Shown: positions 7,451 through 17,500, counted from the stretch's first letter. The stretch: 64,000 nt of DNA from Clostridium sp. OF09-36 (GCF_003481985.1 NZ_QUMD01000003.1:124001-188000); one strand, 5' to 3'. The notes: generated from the letters alone by a model not told the origin. A program made the numbers and translations.

Positions 7451-8829
7451 ATGTATCAGATAGATTTCAGGAAACCCATTGCCATTCACTTTATCGGCAT
7501 CGGCGGCATCAGCATGAGCGGACTTGCAGAGATTTTAATGCAGGAGGGCTTTCGCATCAGCGGCTCCGATGCGCATGAGAGTGAACTGACGGATCACCTT
7601 GCGTCGGCAGGTGCTAAGGTCATGTATGGCCAGGCAGCAGCAAACATCACCGATGATATCGATCTGGTGGTTTATACCGCAGCAGTCCATGCGGATAACC
7701 CGGAGTATGCCGAGGTTGTGCGCCGTGGTATCCCGATGATGAGCCGTGCAGAGCTTTTAGGTCAGATCATGAAAAACTACGGAGAGGCGATCGCGGTATC
7801 CGGAACCCACGGAAAGACTACGACAACCTCCATGCTGACCGAGATTTTACTGGCAGCCGAAAAGAACCCGACCATTTCTGTCGGCGGAATCCTGCATTCC
7901 ATCGGCGGCAATATCCGTGTGGGCGGACCGGAGCTGTTTGTGACCGAGGCATGTGAGTACACCAACAGTTTCCTTTCTTTCTTCCCGACCATGGAGATCA
8001 TTTTAAATATAGAAGCAGACCATCTGGATTTCTTTAAGGATCTGGATGATATCCGCCATTCCTTCCGCCTGTTTGCACAGAAGCTGGATGAAAAGGGACT
8101 TCTGATCATTAACCGTGATATCAAAAACTATGAGGAGATCTGCGGCGGGCTGCCTTGCAAGGTGGTGACCTTTGGTCATAGCGCAGAGAGTGACTACAGC
8201 GCGGCAGAGATTACATACGATGCGTTCGCACGCCCGGCCTTTACGGTTATGGAGCAGGGAAAGAAAGCCGGAACGATCACGTTGGGTGTTCCTGGTGAGC
8301 ACAATGTATACAATGCACTGGCTGCTATCGCTGCGGCAAAGGCGCTGGCTATCCCGGATGAGGCAATCGCGGAAGGACTTCTTCATTTTACCGGAACGGA
8401 CCGCCGTTTTGAGAAGAAGGGCGAGCTGAATGGCATTACCATCATCGATGATTACGCACATCATCACAGGAGATCACAGCAACCCTAAAGGCTGCAAAGA
8501 ATTATCCACACAAAAAACTCTGGTGTGTATTCCAGCCGCATACTTATACCCGGACCAAGGCATTTTTAGATGAGTTTGCAGAGGCACTTTCTGCGGCAGA
8601 TGCCGTTGTTCTTGCAGATATTTATGCGGCGCGGGAGACAGATACGCTGGGCATCAGCTCCGCAGATATCGCTTCCCGCATCGAAAAGCTGGGCTCGGAA
8701 GTGCATTATTTCCCATCATTTGAAGAAATTGAAGCATTTCTTTTAAAAAATTGTTCCACCGGTGATTTGTTGATAACTATGGGCGCCGGAGACATTGTAA
8801 AAGTTGGGGAAAAGCTTCTTAACAAATAG
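7451..8829 (+). CDS. murC: MurC, UDP-N-acetylmuramate--L-alanine ligase, one frameshift
   Basis: Cytoplasmic ATP-dependent ligase that adds the first amino acid to UDP-MurNAc in peptidoglycan synthesis, about 459 residues after repair, the normal length. It shows the N-terminal HFIGIGGISMSGLA nucleotide fold, the ATP loop SGTHGKTTTTSM, EACEYTNSF in the middle domain and DDYAHHPQEI at the start of the C-terminal domain. One C is missing at about 8465: CATCATCACAGG should read with CC, after which the frame runs KAAKNYPHKKLW to a stop at 8829. The start at 7451 is chosen by comparison with family N-termini; ATG codons at 7418 and 7439 are alternatives. Because the gene is essential, the break is almost surely a sequence error. 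Confidence 0.9.
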
Positions 8830-9029
8830 TTATCCACATTATCCACATAGTTTTCCACTTTTTATGTAAAGGGCCTATGTGGATTTTTTAATTTACATAA
8901 GAAAGTATCTGAAAATTTAAAAAACCACGGTTTTATCTATAATTCGACGGTTTTCGCGCCTTTTTTCGGGACATGGGAAAACATTATATCCACATTATCC
9001 ACATTATCCACAAGGAATTCTGTGGATAA
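8830..9029. promoter_or_regulatory. DnaA-box cluster between murC and dnaD
   Basis: Five perfect TTATCCACA boxes lie here: 8830-8838, 8839-8847, 8995-9003 and 9004-9012 on the plus strand, and 9021-9029 on the minus strand. A one-mismatch box (ATATCCACA) is at 8986-8994, and weaker matches are at 8851-8859 and 8878-8886. Two pairs abut head to tail with no gap. The bases between the two groups are very AT-rich. DnaA very likely binds here, either to control the dnaD-loader operon just downstream or as a titration or origin-like site. Confidence 0.85.
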
Positions 9030-9095
9030 ACTCAGCTATTTCTTTTTAATTTTGGATGTGGTAAGATGTTAGCAGACAGGAAAGGTGAGGTTTTT

Positions 9096-10181
9096 ATGAG
9101 TTTTACATATCATTTCCAGGTGGATGCAACCCTGGTTTCCAACGAATTTATTGACCGGTATCTGGCGGAAGCAAACGGGGAATATGTGAAGGTATACCTG
9201 TATCTGCTCCGGCACAAGGACGAACCCATGAGTCCCGGAAAGATCGCGGACGGTTTAAACCATACAGAGGCAGATATCCGGCGTGCGCTGGCCTACTGGG
9301 AAAAGCTTGGCGTGATCAGCACCGGGGAAGCACTGGCTGCTGCAAAGGGTACGGCTGCCAGCAAAAACGGGACAGCAGAAGCGGCATCAGACCAGACGGC
9401 TGCGGCTTCCCAGAACGGGACAGAAGATATCCGCCGTGTGGGCCGGACTGGTGAGGTGTCTGCCACTTTGGCAGCTGGCGGTGCCGGGGCGAAAACGACG
9501 CGTCCGGTGTATAGCCAGGACCAGGTAAACCGCCTGCAGGGCGATGGGGAATTTGCAGAGCTGCTCTACATTGCCCAGCGTTATCTGAATAAGATATTTA
9601 CCCAGAGAGAGCTGGAGGTATTTGCCTATCTTTACGATGGGCTTCATATGTCGGCTGAGCTTCTGGAATACCTGGTGGAGCATTGTGTGCAGGGAGGCCA
9701 CACCAGCATCCGCTATATAGAGACGGTTGCCATCAGCTGGCACGAAAAGGGCTTTGCGACCGTGGAGCAGGCCAAGGCTTATGCAAGCGGCTTTACGAAG
9801 AACTCGTTTTCCGTCATGCGGGCATTTGGCCTGACCGGAAGAAACCCGGGGGAAATGGAGCGGGAAATGATCGAGCGCTGGTTTGGCGAGTATGGGTTTA
9901 CCAAAGAGGTGGTTCTGGAAGCGTGCAACCGCACCATTGAGGCGACACACAATCCGAGCTTCCGCTATGCGGACCGGATCCTTTCCGAGTGGAGAAAAGC
10001 CGGCGTGCACAGCCTGACGGATATTTCCGTGCTGGACGAAAAGTATAAAGGCCAGAAGAATCAGAAATCCCAGAAAAACAACCGGCAGCCGAACAACCAG
10101 TTCCTGAATTTTGAACAGAGAAATACCGATTACGATTCCATGGTATTAAACCAGGTGAAGGACTGGATCGGGGAACAGTAA
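9096..10181 (+). CDS. dnaD: DnaD-like replication initiation protein
   Basis: 361 residues. The N-terminal 75 or so residues look like a winged-helix domain (EYVKVYLYLLRHKDEPMS, DGLNHTEADIRRALAYWEKLGVI). An Ala/Gly/Thr-rich linker of about 70 residues follows, then the DnaB_2/DnaD C-terminal domain with FTQRELEVFAYLYDGLHMS and the ending signature of the family (KAGVHSLTDI near residue 305), then a polar Gln/Asn/Lys tail. DnaD proteins help load the replicative helicase at the origin and at restarted forks. The next gene encodes a helicase loader, which supports the call. The start at 9096 has AGGTGAGG before it; DnaA boxes lie just upstream. Confidence 0.85.
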   Translation: MSFTYHFQVDATLVSNEFIDRYLAEANGEYVKVYLYLLRHKDEPMSPGKIADGLNHTEADIRRALAYWEKLGVISTGEALAAAKGTAASKNGTAEAASDQTAAASQNGTEDIRRVGRTGEVSATLAAGGAGAKTTRPVYSQDQVNRLQGDGEFAELLYIAQRYLNKIFTQRELEVFAYLYDGLHMSAELLEYLVEHCVQGGHTSIRYIETVAISWHEKGFATVEQAKAYASGFTKNSFSVMRAFGLTGRNPGEMEREMIERWFGEYGFTKEVVLEACNRTIEATHNPSFRYADRILSEWRKAGVHSLTDISVLDEKYKGQKNQKSQKNNRQPNNQFLNFEQRNTDYDSMVLNQVKDWIGEQ

Positions 10182-10254
10182 ATAGAAAAGGGACTGCCGC
10201 AGGGACTGTGGGCGGTAGAAAACAGCAATTAGCAGTTAAGAAGGAGAGCAAACA

Positions 10255-11259
10255 ATGGCACTGAGCAATTCCCAGTACAACGCAGTTATGCGCGGGTATG
10301 AAGAACGGCAGCGCTTACAGCGCCGCGCCATGGAAGCGCGGGTCGAGGAAGTATATAAGAAAGTACCGGCAATTCAGGAGCTGGACCGGCAGATCAGCAG
10401 CCAGGCAGCAGATTGTGCCAGAAGAGTCCTTGGTGGAGACCTGAATGCCCGCGTACACTTAAAGGAAGAACTGGCAGACTTAAGGGAGCAGAAGCTGGCA
10501 CTGTTAAAGGCGGCCGGTTTTCCGGCAGATTATATGGAGCTGCGCTATGACTGTCCGGACTGCCAGGACACCGGCTATGTGAATGGAAAACGCTGTCATT
10601 GCTTTGAACGCCAGCGGCTGAACATTCTCTACGCCCAGTCCAACATCGAGTCAATCCTGAAAGAGGAAAATTTCGACCGTCTCCGTTTCGACTTTTACGA
10701 TGATACGGAAAAGGTGCCGCAGCTTGGCATGACAGAACGCGCCTACATGGAGATTGTGGTGCGGCAGTGCCGGGAGTTTGCAGAGCAGTATCCGCAGAAA
10801 GGAAACAGCATTCTGTTTACCGGCGGTACCGGCGTCGGCAAAACATTTCTTACCAACTGCATTGCAAAGGCGCTGATCGACCGTTGCATCTCTGTTATTT
10901 ATCTGTCCTCCAACGAGCTGTTTGAGATCTTTTCCAAATACAAATTCGGGCGCGACAGCGAGGACGATATCGAGGAGAGCTATCGCTACATTGTGGAGTG
11001 CGACATGCTGATCATCGATGACCTGGGAACGGAGTTAAATAATTCCTTTGTTTCTTCCCAGCTTTTTTACTGCATCAACGAGCGCATTGGCAGAAAGAAG
11101 GGGACGATCATTTCCACGAATCTCTCCATGGGCATGTTAAAGGACACTTATTCCGACCGTGTGACTTCCCGGATCATGAGCAGTTACCGGATCATTCCTC
11201 TTTACGGGGCAGATATCCGCATGAAGAAGCGTGTGATGGCCCGGAAACAGGGAACATGA
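10255..11259 (+). CDS. DnaC/DnaI-type helicase loader ATPase
   Basis: 334 residues. A helical N-terminus is followed near residue 100 by a four-cysteine zinc site (CPDCQDTGYVNGKRCHCF) and then by an AAA+ ATPase domain with Walker A GGTGVGKT near 197, Walker B MLIIDDLGTE near 250 and an arginine-containing sensor region (YSDRVTSRIM). This is the layout of the DnaC/DnaI group that loads the replicative helicase; IstB transposition helpers share the ATPase but not this setting. The gene follows dnaD by 73 bases with GGAG as ribosome binding site and is likely in its operon. Confidence 0.85.
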   Translation: MALSNSQYNAVMRGYEERQRLQRRAMEARVEEVYKKVPAIQELDRQISSQAADCARRVLGGDLNARVHLKEELADLREQKLALLKAAGFPADYMELRYDCPDCQDTGYVNGKRCHCFERQRLNILYAQSNIESILKEENFDRLRFDFYDDTEKVPQLGMTERAYMEIVVRQCREFAEQYPQKGNSILFTGGTGVGKTFLTNCIAKALIDRCISVIYLSSNELFEIFSKYKFGRDSEDDIEESYRYIVECDMLIIDDLGTELNNSFVSSQLFYCINERIGRKKGTIISTNLSMGMLKDTYSDRVTSRIMSSYRIIPLYGADIRMKKRVMARKQGT

Positions 11260-11373
11260 AAAGATTTTGCTTATGGTATGCAGGCGGATAGCTGCTTTCG
11301 GGCAGGTATCCGGCATAAGATTGTGAAAAAGAAATCAGTCCCAGCTTAAAAGCGAAAGTTTGTGGGGATTGTC

Positions 11374-11402
11374 TTGACTTAACTGAGGCATAATGATATA
11401 AA
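11374..11402 (+). promoter_or_regulatory. Sigma-A promoter of prs
   Basis: TTGACT at 11374-11379 and TATAAA at 11397-11402 with a 17-base spacer lie 75 bases before the prs start. Confidence 0.75.
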
Positions 11403-11476
11403 AGAAGCGATATTGCGGCAATAAATATTGATTGCTGCCCAAAACAAATAAATACACACAGAGCATGGAGGATAAG

Positions 11477-12648
11477 ATGATTTACGAAGAGAAGACCATT
11501 GAGACCATTCCGGTAGGACCATTAGGACTGATCCCGTTAAAGAGCTGTTCCGCATTAGGCGCAAAGGTAAACGACTGGCTGGTCGAGTGGAGAAAAGAGC
11601 GCGAGAGTGAGCATAAATCAACCATCGCGTTTGCAGGATATCAGAGAGATTCTTACATTATTGATGCAAAAACCCCGCGTTTCGGTTCCGGCGAAGGCAA
11701 GGGAACCATTGAATCTTCTATTCGAGGCGATGACCTTTACATCATGTAGATGTGTGCAACTATAGCCTGACCTATTCCCTGTGCGGCATGACCAACCATA
11801 TGTCTCCGGATGACCATTACCAGGACTTAAAGCGTGTCATTGCGGCAGCAGCAGGTAAGGCACGCCGTATCAATGTTATCATGCCATTCCTCTATGAAAG
11901 CCGCCAGCATAAGCGTTCCGGCCGTGAGTCCTTAGACTGCGCCCTGGCTTTGCAGGAGCTGATGAACATGGGCGTCGAGAATATCATCACCTTCGATGCG
12001 CATGACCCGCGTGTGCAGAATGCGATCCCGTTAAAGGGCTTCGAGACCGTTCAGCCGATCTACCAGTTCATCAAGCATCTGTTAAAGAACGAGACCGAGC
12101 TTGAGATCGACAGTGACCACATGATGGTCATCAGCCCGGATGAAGGCGGTATGGGCCGTGCTGTGTATTTTGCAAACGTGCTCGGACTCGATATGGGTAT
12201 GTTCTACAAGCGCCGTGACTACACCAAGATCGTGAACGGACGCAACCCGATCGTGGCTCACGAGTTCTTAGGCTCCAGCGTAGAGGGCAAGGATGTGATC
12301 ATCGTCGACGACATGATCTCTTCCGGCGAGAGCATGCTAGATGTCGCAAAAGAATTAAAGCGCAGAAAAGCAAGAAAAGTATTTATCTGCGCAACCTTCG
12401 GCTTGTTCACAAACGGACTGGCAAAATTTGATGAATATTATGAGAACGGCCTGATTGACCGGATCCTGACCACCAATGTGGTTTACCAGACTCCGGAGCT
12501 GTTATCCAGACCGTACTACATTGATGTAGATATGAGTAAGTACATTGCCCTGATCATCGACAACTTAAATCACGATGATTCCTTAAGCGAGCTTTTGAGC
12601 CCGACCAAGCGCATCAACAAGCTCCTGGACAAGTACCGCAATAAATAA
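11477..12648 (+). CDS. prs: Ribose-phosphate pyrophosphokinase, one frameshift
   Basis: Makes PRPP from ribose 5-phosphate and ATP for nucleotide, histidine and NAD synthesis. Length is about 390 residues when repaired; this is a longer variant common in Lachnospiraceae (stated from general knowledge). The PRPP-binding motif is IIVDDMISSGESM near residue 278, and the ATP/flexible-loop part includes SRQHKRSGRESLD. One G is missing at about 11747: GACCTTTACATCATG runs into a stop, whereas GG restores YIMVDVCNYSLTYSLCG. The start at 11477 has GGAGG 5 bases before it. The gene is essential, so an error in the sequence is the best explanation. Confidence 0.88.
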
Positions 12649-12660
12649 GGTGGTTATTTC

Positions 12661-13590
12661 ATGAGTGAAGACAGAACAAACAAGGATCCGCTTCTGGGCG
12701 GACTCGACGGCATGCGGGCCGGACAGCACTGGGCCGGGGAACCGGACAGCCTGAAACATACAGAAGGCCAGCAGGCTTCTGCGGAAAGTGATACAGCAGC
12801 TGCGGATCCGGCAGAAAAGACAGAAAAAAACGCAGAAAGTTTTTCTGCCAAAGAACATACAGCGGCTCCGGGCACGGCAGGAAAAGATGCAGAAGCATTT
12901 TCTGGGAAAGAAATACAGACTGCTGAGCTGGAAGCACAGAAAATCGCACAGGAGCTCCGGAGAGAAGCAATCAAGACTGGTAACACACAGAAAGAAACAG
13001 AAGTACCGCATGCGGAGCCTGTAAAGAGCCAGAAGAAACGTTCCCGCAAAGAGGAGCAGCAGCCGTCAGGCGGCTGGTTAAAGGAAATCCTTGAGTGGGT
13101 CAAGATCATTGTGTCTGCAGCACTCATTGCGTTTGTACTGAATACGTTTATCATCGCAAACAGCGAAGTGCCAAGTGGTTCTATGGAAAACACGATCATG
13201 ACGGGTGACCGTGTCATCGGTTCCCGCCTTTCCTACCACTTTGGTGACCCGAAGCGTGGAGATATCGCGATCTTCCGTTTCCCGGATAACGAATCGATCT
13301 ACTATGTAAAGCGTATCATTGGTCTTCCGGGTGAAACAGTCGATATCATAGACGGAAAGGTTTATATCGACGGTTCCGACACACCGCTCGACGAGCCGTA
13401 TATCCGCGAGCCGATGATCCCGGAAGCACCGATGCACTTTGAAGTGCCGGAGGGCTGCTATTTCATGATGGGAGATAACCGGAACTACTCCATGGATGCA
13501 CGCCGCTGGGAAAATACCTATGTAAAGCGTGAGAAGATCATCGCAAAGGTACTGTTCCGCTACTTCCCGAAGCCGGGAGTATTGAAGTAA
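12661..13590 (+). CDS. lepB: Signal peptidase I
   Basis: 309 residues. The first 138 or so are a polar, Ala/Glu/Lys-rich cytoplasmic extension, followed by one membrane helix (WVKIIVSAALIAFVLNTF). The catalytic domain carries the nucleophile serine in VPSGSMENTI, the general-base lysine in YYVKRIIGLPGE and the box MGDNRNYSMDAR. It removes signal peptides from exported proteins on the outer face of the membrane. It follows prs by 12 bases. The stop codon TAA is the first triplet of a palindromic repeat. The long N-terminal extension is unusual against the 170-200 residues of Bacillus type I peptidases. Confidence 0.92.
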   Translation: MSEDRTNKDPLLGGLDGMRAGQHWAGEPDSLKHTEGQQASAESDTAAADPAEKTEKNAESFSAKEHTAAPGTAGKDAEAFSGKEIQTAELEAQKIAQELRREAIKTGNTQKETEVPHAEPVKSQKKRSRKEEQQPSGGWLKEILEWVKIIVSAALIAFVLNTFIIANSEVPSGSMENTIMTGDRVIGSRLSYHFGDPKRGDIAIFRFPDNESIYYVKRIIGLPGETVDIIDGKVYIDGSDTPLDEPYIREPMIPEAPMHFEVPEGCYFMMGDNRNYSMDARRWENTYVKREKIIAKVLFRYFPKPGVLK

Positions 13591-13691
13591 CAATATTGTA
13601 CAGTAAACACAAATGGGCCGGAAGGTTCCGTCCCCGCCGAATGGCGGGGACGAAACCTTCGGCCCTCGTTCGTTACTGTGTGATATTGTTA
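13588..13691. repeat. 104-bp stop-codon-anchored palindrome, copy 2
   Basis: Starts at the lepB stop codon and ends in ATATTGTTA. It is the reverse complement of copy 1 with only a few differences, so it lies in the opposite orientation. The central stem again closes on GTCCCCGCC-gaat-GGCGGGGAC. Its last six bases (TTGTTA) also serve as a possible -35 for the next gene. Confidence 0.85.
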
Positions 13692-13714
13692 TTTGGCGCG
13701 GTTTGTGTTATGAT
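13686..13714 (+). promoter_or_regulatory. Likely promoter partly built from the palindrome
   Basis: TTGTTA at 13686-13691, the outer edge of the repeat, is 17 bases from TATGAT at 13709-13714. The next gene starts at 13786. Confidence 0.5.
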
Positions 13715-13785
13715 TTTAGATACATTATGGCAAGGTGCCGGCATCCGGCACCAGAATACGTCGGGTATTTGGAGAGGGAACAATC

Positions 13786-14709
13786 ATGAAGGATACAACA
13801 TTGGTAATTATGGCAGCCGGAATCGGCAGCAGATTTGGCGGCGGCATTAAGCAGCTGGCACCGGTCGGACCGGGAGGCGAGATTATTATGGATTATTCCA
13901 TTCACGATGCGCTGCAGGCCGGATTCAACAAGATCATTTTTATTATCCGGAAAGACCTGGAGAAGGACTTCCGCGAGATCATCGGAAACCGCATTGAGAA
14001 GATCGCCCATGTGGAATATGCATTTCAGGAACTGGATGCGCTTCCAAAAGGGTATCAGGTGCCGGAAGGCAGAAAGAAACCCTGGGGAACCGGTCAGGCT
14101 GTCCTGACGGTAAAAGATATGGTGCATGAGCCATTTTTGGTCATCAATGCGGATGATTATTATGGCAGGGAAGGATTTTTTAAGATCCATGACTACATGG
14201 TCAACGAAATGAAGACCGATGGTGACGTGTATGACATGTGCATGGGTGGCTTCATTCTGGAGAATACGCTGAGTGAAAACGGCACGGTAACCCGCGGAGT
14301 CTGCCAGGTAAACCCGGACGGAACCTTAAAAGATGTAACCGAGACTTACGATATCGAGCGGCGCGGAAACGGCCTTTTTGCGAATGATGAGCAGGGAAAT
14401 CCAGTGCTGATTGACGAAAAACAGTATGTTTCCATGAATATGTGGGGACTTCCGCCGAAGTTCTTAGATGCGCTGGAAGCAGGATTCCCGGAATTTCTGG
14501 ACAGCATCAAAGAGGGCGATGTAAAGGCAGAGTATCTGCTCCCGAAGATCATCGACCAGCAGATTAAGGCTGGCAAGGCGCAGGTGCGTGTGCTGGAGAC
14601 CAGGGATAAGTGGTTTGGTGTTACCTATAAAGAGGACAAGGAAGCGGTTGTTGCTTCCATCCGGAAGCTGATCGCGGACGGCGTGTATAAGGAGAACTTG
14701 TATGACTAA
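13786..14709 (+). CDS. Sugar-phosphate nucleotidyltransferase-like protein
   Basis: 307 residues with the nucleotidyltransferase fold: MAAGIGSRFGGGIKQLAPVG near the N-terminus (G-x-G-x-R nucleotide loop) and VINADDYYGREGF near 125, with the metal-binding aspartates. Family members transfer a nucleotidyl group to a sugar phosphate; the sugar cannot be read from the sequence. No glycan-synthesis genes are next to it. The ATG at 13786 is behind GGAGAGGG, and the gene overlaps the exonuclease III gene by 8 bases, so the two are translated together. Confidence 0.75.
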   Translation: MKDTTLVIMAAGIGSRFGGGIKQLAPVGPGGEIIMDYSIHDALQAGFNKIIFIIRKDLEKDFREIIGNRIEKIAHVEYAFQELDALPKGYQVPEGRKKPWGTGQAVLTVKDMVHEPFLVINADDYYGREGFFKIHDYMVNEMKTDGDVYDMCMGGFILENTLSENGTVTRGVCQVNPDGTLKDVTETYDIERRGNGLFANDEQGNPVLIDEKQYVSMNMWGLPPKFLDALEAGFPEFLDSIKEGDVKAEYLLPKIIDQQIKAGKAQVRVLETRDKWFGVTYKEDKEAVVASIRKLIADGVYKENLYD

Positions 14710-15457
14710 GCTGATTTCCTGGAATGTCAACGGGTTGCGGGCCTGTGTCGGAAAGAACTTTCTGGACTTTTTCCACGAGGCAGATGCCGATGTATTCTGT
14801 CTGCAGGAGACCAAACTGCAGGCAGGCCAGATCGACTTAGAACTTCCCGGCTATCATCAGTACTGGAATTATGCGGAAAAGAAAGGGTATTCCGGAACTG
14901 CGCTGTTTACGAAAGAGGAGCCGCTTTCCGTGACATACGGGATCGGCATAGAAGCGCATGACCACGAAGGAAGAGTCATAACTGCAGAGTTTCCGGAATA
15001 TTATGTAATTACGTGCTATACGCCGAATTCCCAGAATGAGTTAGCCAGATTGGACTACCGCATGGAATGGGAAGATGCATGGAGGACTTATTTGAAGGGA
15101 CTGGATGAAAAGAAGCCGGTCATTTTTTGTGGAGACCTCAATGTGGCACATCGGGAGATCGATTTAAAGAATCCGAAGACAAACCGGAATAATGCTGGTT
15201 TTACTGACCAGGAGCGAAACAAATTTACCGAGCTTCTGGCAGCAGGCTTTACCGATACCTGGCGTTACTTTTACCCGGAGCAGGAGGGTATTTATTCCTG
15301 GTGGTCATACCGGTTTAAAGCCCGGGAGAAGAACGCAGGGTGGCGTATCGACTATTTCTGCGTTTCTGACCGTTTAAAAGACCGCCTGGAGTCCGCAAAG
15401 ATCCACACAGAGGTATTCGGATCGGATCACTGTCCGGTAGAGTTGTGCCTGAAGTAA
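14702..15457 (+). CDS. xth: Exodeoxyribonuclease III (Xth/ExoA)
   Basis: 251 residues of the metal-dependent endonuclease/exonuclease/phosphatase fold. It acts as an AP endonuclease and 3'-exonuclease in base-excision repair. Motifs are ISWNVNGLRA at the N-terminus, FCLQETKLQ near 35 (metal-binding Glu), FCGDLNVAHREIDL near 145 (catalytic Asp and Asn) and GSDHCPVEL at the end (catalytic Asp-His pair). Full length and intact. GGAG lies a few bases before the ATG inside the end of the preceding gene. Confidence 0.92.
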   Translation: MTKLISWNVNGLRACVGKNFLDFFHEADADVFCLQETKLQAGQIDLELPGYHQYWNYAEKKGYSGTALFTKEEPLSVTYGIGIEAHDHEGRVITAEFPEYYVITCYTPNSQNELARLDYRMEWEDAWRTYLKGLDEKKPVIFCGDLNVAHREIDLKNPKTNRNNAGFTDQERNKFTELLAAGFTDTWRYFYPEQEGIYSWWSYRFKAREKNAGWRIDYFCVSDRLKDRLESAKIHTEVFGSDHCPVELCLK

Positions 15458-15598
15458 GACCGTAAGTAACGGTTAAGCAGGTTTGTGCTTACTGGTGCAT
15501 GCGCTGTGCTGACCGTAAGAAACATAAGCTGGCAGGCAAAAATAAAAAACAGTACGCTATGGAGGCGGAATACTCTGTAGCGGGAAAGGTGGGCAAAA

Positions 15599-17485
15599 TT
15601 GGAGCCGTATCAGATCGATTTACATGACAGTAAAGTGTATCCAATGGGCCTCACAAGGATAGACGGGGGGATCCATGTAACAACTGTGGCTGCAGCGAAG
15701 GCCTGCAGCCTGCTTTTGTTTGCAAAAGAAGAAAAAAGCGGAAAAGGAGTAAAGTTTCACGAGGTGTTTCACATCCCGTTTCCGGAAACCGGAAAGACCG
15801 GACATGTCTGGTCTATGACACTGAAGGGAGACTTTACTTCTTTTTTCTATGCATTTGAAGCAGATGGAAAACGTTTCCCGGATCCATACGGCCGCTCGTT
15901 TGCCGGGCGGGAGCGCTGGGGCAAATTAAGCCAGGCAAAGAATCTTCTGCTGGCGCCGGTCGTGGAGCCGGAGTTTGACTGGCAGGGGGACCGGCCGCTT
16001 CATATTCCGTATGAAGACTGCATTGTCTACCGCGCACATGTACGCGGGCTGACAAAGCATGCCTCCTCCGGCACAGAGCACCGCGGCACCTTCCGGGGCG
16101 TGGTGGACAAGATCCCGTATCTGAAGGAGTTAGGGATCACGACGCTGGAGCTGCTTCCGGCGGTGGAATTCCAGGAAGTTATGATGCCGGAGAATGTGGA
16201 AGGAAATCCTTATGGAAACAGTGAGCCGACGGGACGCCTGAATTATTGGGGCTATACAAAAGCCTGCATGTTTGCGCCGAAGGCATCTTATGCGGACCAG
16301 GGAAGTAATCCGGTGACCGAGTTTAAGTATATGGTGCGGGAGCTGCACAAGGCTGGGCTGGAAATTGTGCTGGAGCTTTATTTTTCCGGAAAGAAGTGCC
16401 GGAGTTTGTGTTGGAGACGGTACGCTTCTGGGTGCGTGAATACCATGTAGATGGGATCCACTTAACCGGTTATGCGCCGACAGCACTTCTTGCAAAGGAC
16501 CCGTATCTGGCCGACACCAAGCTCTGGGCGATCTCCTGGGAGGCGGAAAAGCCTGCAGCCGGGGAAAAGAAGCATTTGGGCGAATACAACGAAGGTTTTC
16601 TGATTGATATGCGCCGTGCCTTAAAGGGCGATGAGGAGCAGATGAGCAGCCTGATCTTCCGCAACCGCAGAAACCCGGCAGAATGTGGTGTGCTAAACTT
16701 TATGGCGGGGACCAATGGCTTTACCATGCTGGATATGGTCTCCTACGACCAGAAGCACAACGAGGCCAACGGGGAAAATAACCGGGACGGAAGCGACTAC
16801 AACTATTCCTGGAACTGCGGCGCAGAGGGCCCGGTGCGCAAGAAAAGAATCCAGGAGCTGCGTGCGAGACAGCTGCGCAATGCCATGCTGATGCTCTTTT
16901 TAAGCCAGGGAACCCCGGTGCTCCTCGCGGGCGATGAATCCGGCAATTCCCAGAACGGCAACAACAATGCCTACTGCCAGGATAACGAAACCTCCTGGAT
17001 CAACTGGAATTTAAATAAATGGGACCAGGAGCTCTTAGAATTTGTGAAGCATGTGATCGCGTTCCGCAAGGCACATCCGGTCTTTCACATGGAGCAGGAA
17101 CCGAGAGTGATGGATTACCTGCCTGCGGCCACCCGGACATCTCTTACCATGGAGTCAATGCCTGGCAGCCGGAGTTTGAGAATTTCCGCCGCCAGATCGG
17201 CATCCTCTATTGCGGAAATTATGCGAAGAAGTCAGACGGGCAAAACGATGCCTTTTTCTTTGTCATCTTCAACATGCACTGGGAGCCGCACGGCTTTGCC
17301 CTTCCAAACCTTCCGAGGACCTGGAGTGGAGTCTGTCATTTGACACCAGCGACAGCGCAGCCGGAGGCTTTTATGCGGAGGGTCAGGAGCGCAAGGTTTC
17401 CAACCAGAAGAACTGCATGGTGCCGCCCCGCTGCGTTCTGGTATTTAAGGGAAAGAAAAAGGCGAAAAACCTTGACAAAGCATAG
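15599..17485 (+). CDS. GH13 glycogen-debranching/isoamylase-like enzyme, three frameshifts
   Basis: About 629 residues after repair. An isoamylase-type N-terminal beta domain (to about residue 125) precedes the GH13 barrel, which begins with CIVYRAHVRGLTKH and includes FRGVVDKIPYLKELGIT and LNYWGYTKACMFAPKASY. Single G residues are missing at about 16393, 17121 and 17315; restoring them gives GKEVPEFVLETVRFW, MDYLACGHPDISYHG and LPNLPEDLEWSL. The usual nucleophile motif GFRFD is VDGIHLTG here, with no aspartate, so the enzyme may be inactive or have another role. Start is a TTG at 15599 with AAAGGTGG before it. Not obviously linked to its neighbours. Confidence 0.75.
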
Positions 17486-17500
17486 CAAAACAGATATAAA
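17472..17500 (+). promoter_or_regulatory. Strong sigma-A promoter of hup
   Basis: TTGACA (17472-17477), 17 bases, TATAAA (17495-17500). It overlaps the end of the preceding gene. A direct repeat GGCCGTT-ca-GGCCGTT follows at about 17530. Confidence 0.8.

Noticed and set aside
8830..9029. Chromosomal replication origin (oriC) as a firm call
   Set aside because: The boxes are convincing but dnaA, dnaN and the usual origin genes are not here; a regulatory or titration site is at least as likely.
10255..11259. IstB-type transposition helper
   Set aside because: The ATPase domain is similar, but the zinc site, the N-terminal part and the dnaD neighbour point to a helicase loader, and no transposase or inverted ends are nearby.
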